From assembly GCA_021789715.1 (NCBI GenBank), contig JAJYJE010000075.1, positions 1-5,201 of the forward strand: 5,201 nt of DNA, given 5' to 3'. This document shows positions 4,920 through 5,201 of the stretch, piece after piece (position 1 is the stretch's first letter; each line of letters opens with the position of its first letter). Source of the DNA: a bacterium. GTDB taxonomy: Bacteria; Patescibacteriota; Doudnabacteria; UBA920. The notes under the pieces were generated by a model that saw only the letters and a program-made list of their open reading frames with translations, did not search any database and was not told where the DNA came from. The translations under genes and the position numbers were made by a program.

Positions 4920-5201
4920 ATGGAAAAAACTGATATTGCGGGACTCAAAATTGACGCGCTGACAAAAGCCGAACTGCTTGATCGGCTGGAGGACCGCATC
5001 CGCAATAACCAAAAAACTTTTCTCACCACGCCTTACTCGGAATTTTTGCACGCGGCCCTGCTGGATTCCACAACCATGCAGATGCTCAACCGGGCCGACA
5101 TTGCCGTGCCGGACGGCATTGGTTTGTTTTGGGCGGCAAAGTTTCTTTCAATCCCGCTTACCGCAAAATCCTATTGGGGAAAAATTATCCAGGCCCATTG
5201 G
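4920..5201 (+). CDS. WecG/TagA/CpsF-family (GT26) glycosyltransferase, 3' end beyond the window
   Basis: Open frame from ATG 4920 to the right edge, 94 residues visible of a family usually about 240 long. Members add a sugar such as N-acetylmannosaminuronic acid or N-acetylmannosamine to an undecaprenyl-linked carrier on the inner face of the membrane, for surface glycans. Seen: the N-terminal pattern GLKIDALTKAELLDRLED; the KTFLTTPYSEFLHAAL strand (32-47), matching the TPN-x-EF motif; and ADIAVPDGIGLFWAAKFL (59-76), the most diagnostic block, with the conserved Asp65 expected in the active site. The Asn of TPN is Tyr39 here. The start is supported by the TATAAT six bases upstream and by the family's usual beginning. 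It is divergent from the def/fmt cluster and probably starts a surface-polysaccharide region to the right. Confidence 0.9.
   Translation, partial: MEKTDIAGLKIDALTKAELLDRLEDRIRNNQKTFLTTPYSEFLHAALLDSTTMQMLNRADIAVPDGIGLFWAAKFLSIPLTAKSYWGKIIQAHW

Overview
The window looks like a piece of a small-genome, uncultivated bacterium of the Candidate Phyla Radiation (Patescibacteria, most likely the Parcubacteria side). This is an inference. It rests on divergent promoters that place TATAAT six bases before the ATG, few recognisable Shine-Dalgarno sites, compact genes separated by short repeat-bearing spacers, and a small basic orphan protein. No taxonomic marker gene is present, so the assignment stays tentative.

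Layout. Positions 2-1591 (+) hold the 3' part of a secreted-type glycoside hydrolase resembling family GH113 beta-mannanases, with a Thr/Pro linker, two tandem beta-sandwich-like repeats and an odd Cys/His-containing tail. It converges on a minus-strand cluster with only 16 bases between the stops. In transcription order (right to left) the cluster is: a small basic orphan protein (4851-4570), peptide deformylase def (4521-4012), a DEDDh-exonuclease-like protein that has lost its catalytic residues (3926-3390), an intact DEDDh exonuclease paralogue (3286-2732) and methionyl-tRNA formyltransferase fmt (2546-1608). At the right edge, divergent from this cluster, begins a WecG/TagA/CpsF-family (GT26) glycosyltransferase (4920 to beyond 5201, +).

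How the genes work together. Fmt formylates initiator Met-tRNA and Def removes the formyl group from new proteins, so they act at the start and end of the same cycle and are often direct neighbours. Here two exonuclease-fold paralogues lie between them: one keeps the DEDDh residues, the other has replaced all of them. The flanking glycosidase and glycosyltransferase point to cell-surface polysaccharide and are probably not functionally tied to the central cluster.

Most notable are the active/inactive exonuclease pair, the symmetrical divergent leaderless promoters at 4852-4919, and an intergenic inverted-repeat element at 3939-4008 between def and the inactive paralogue. No RNA gene, CRISPR array, transposase or clear intrinsic terminator was seen, and no gene-free stretch exceeds 300 bases.
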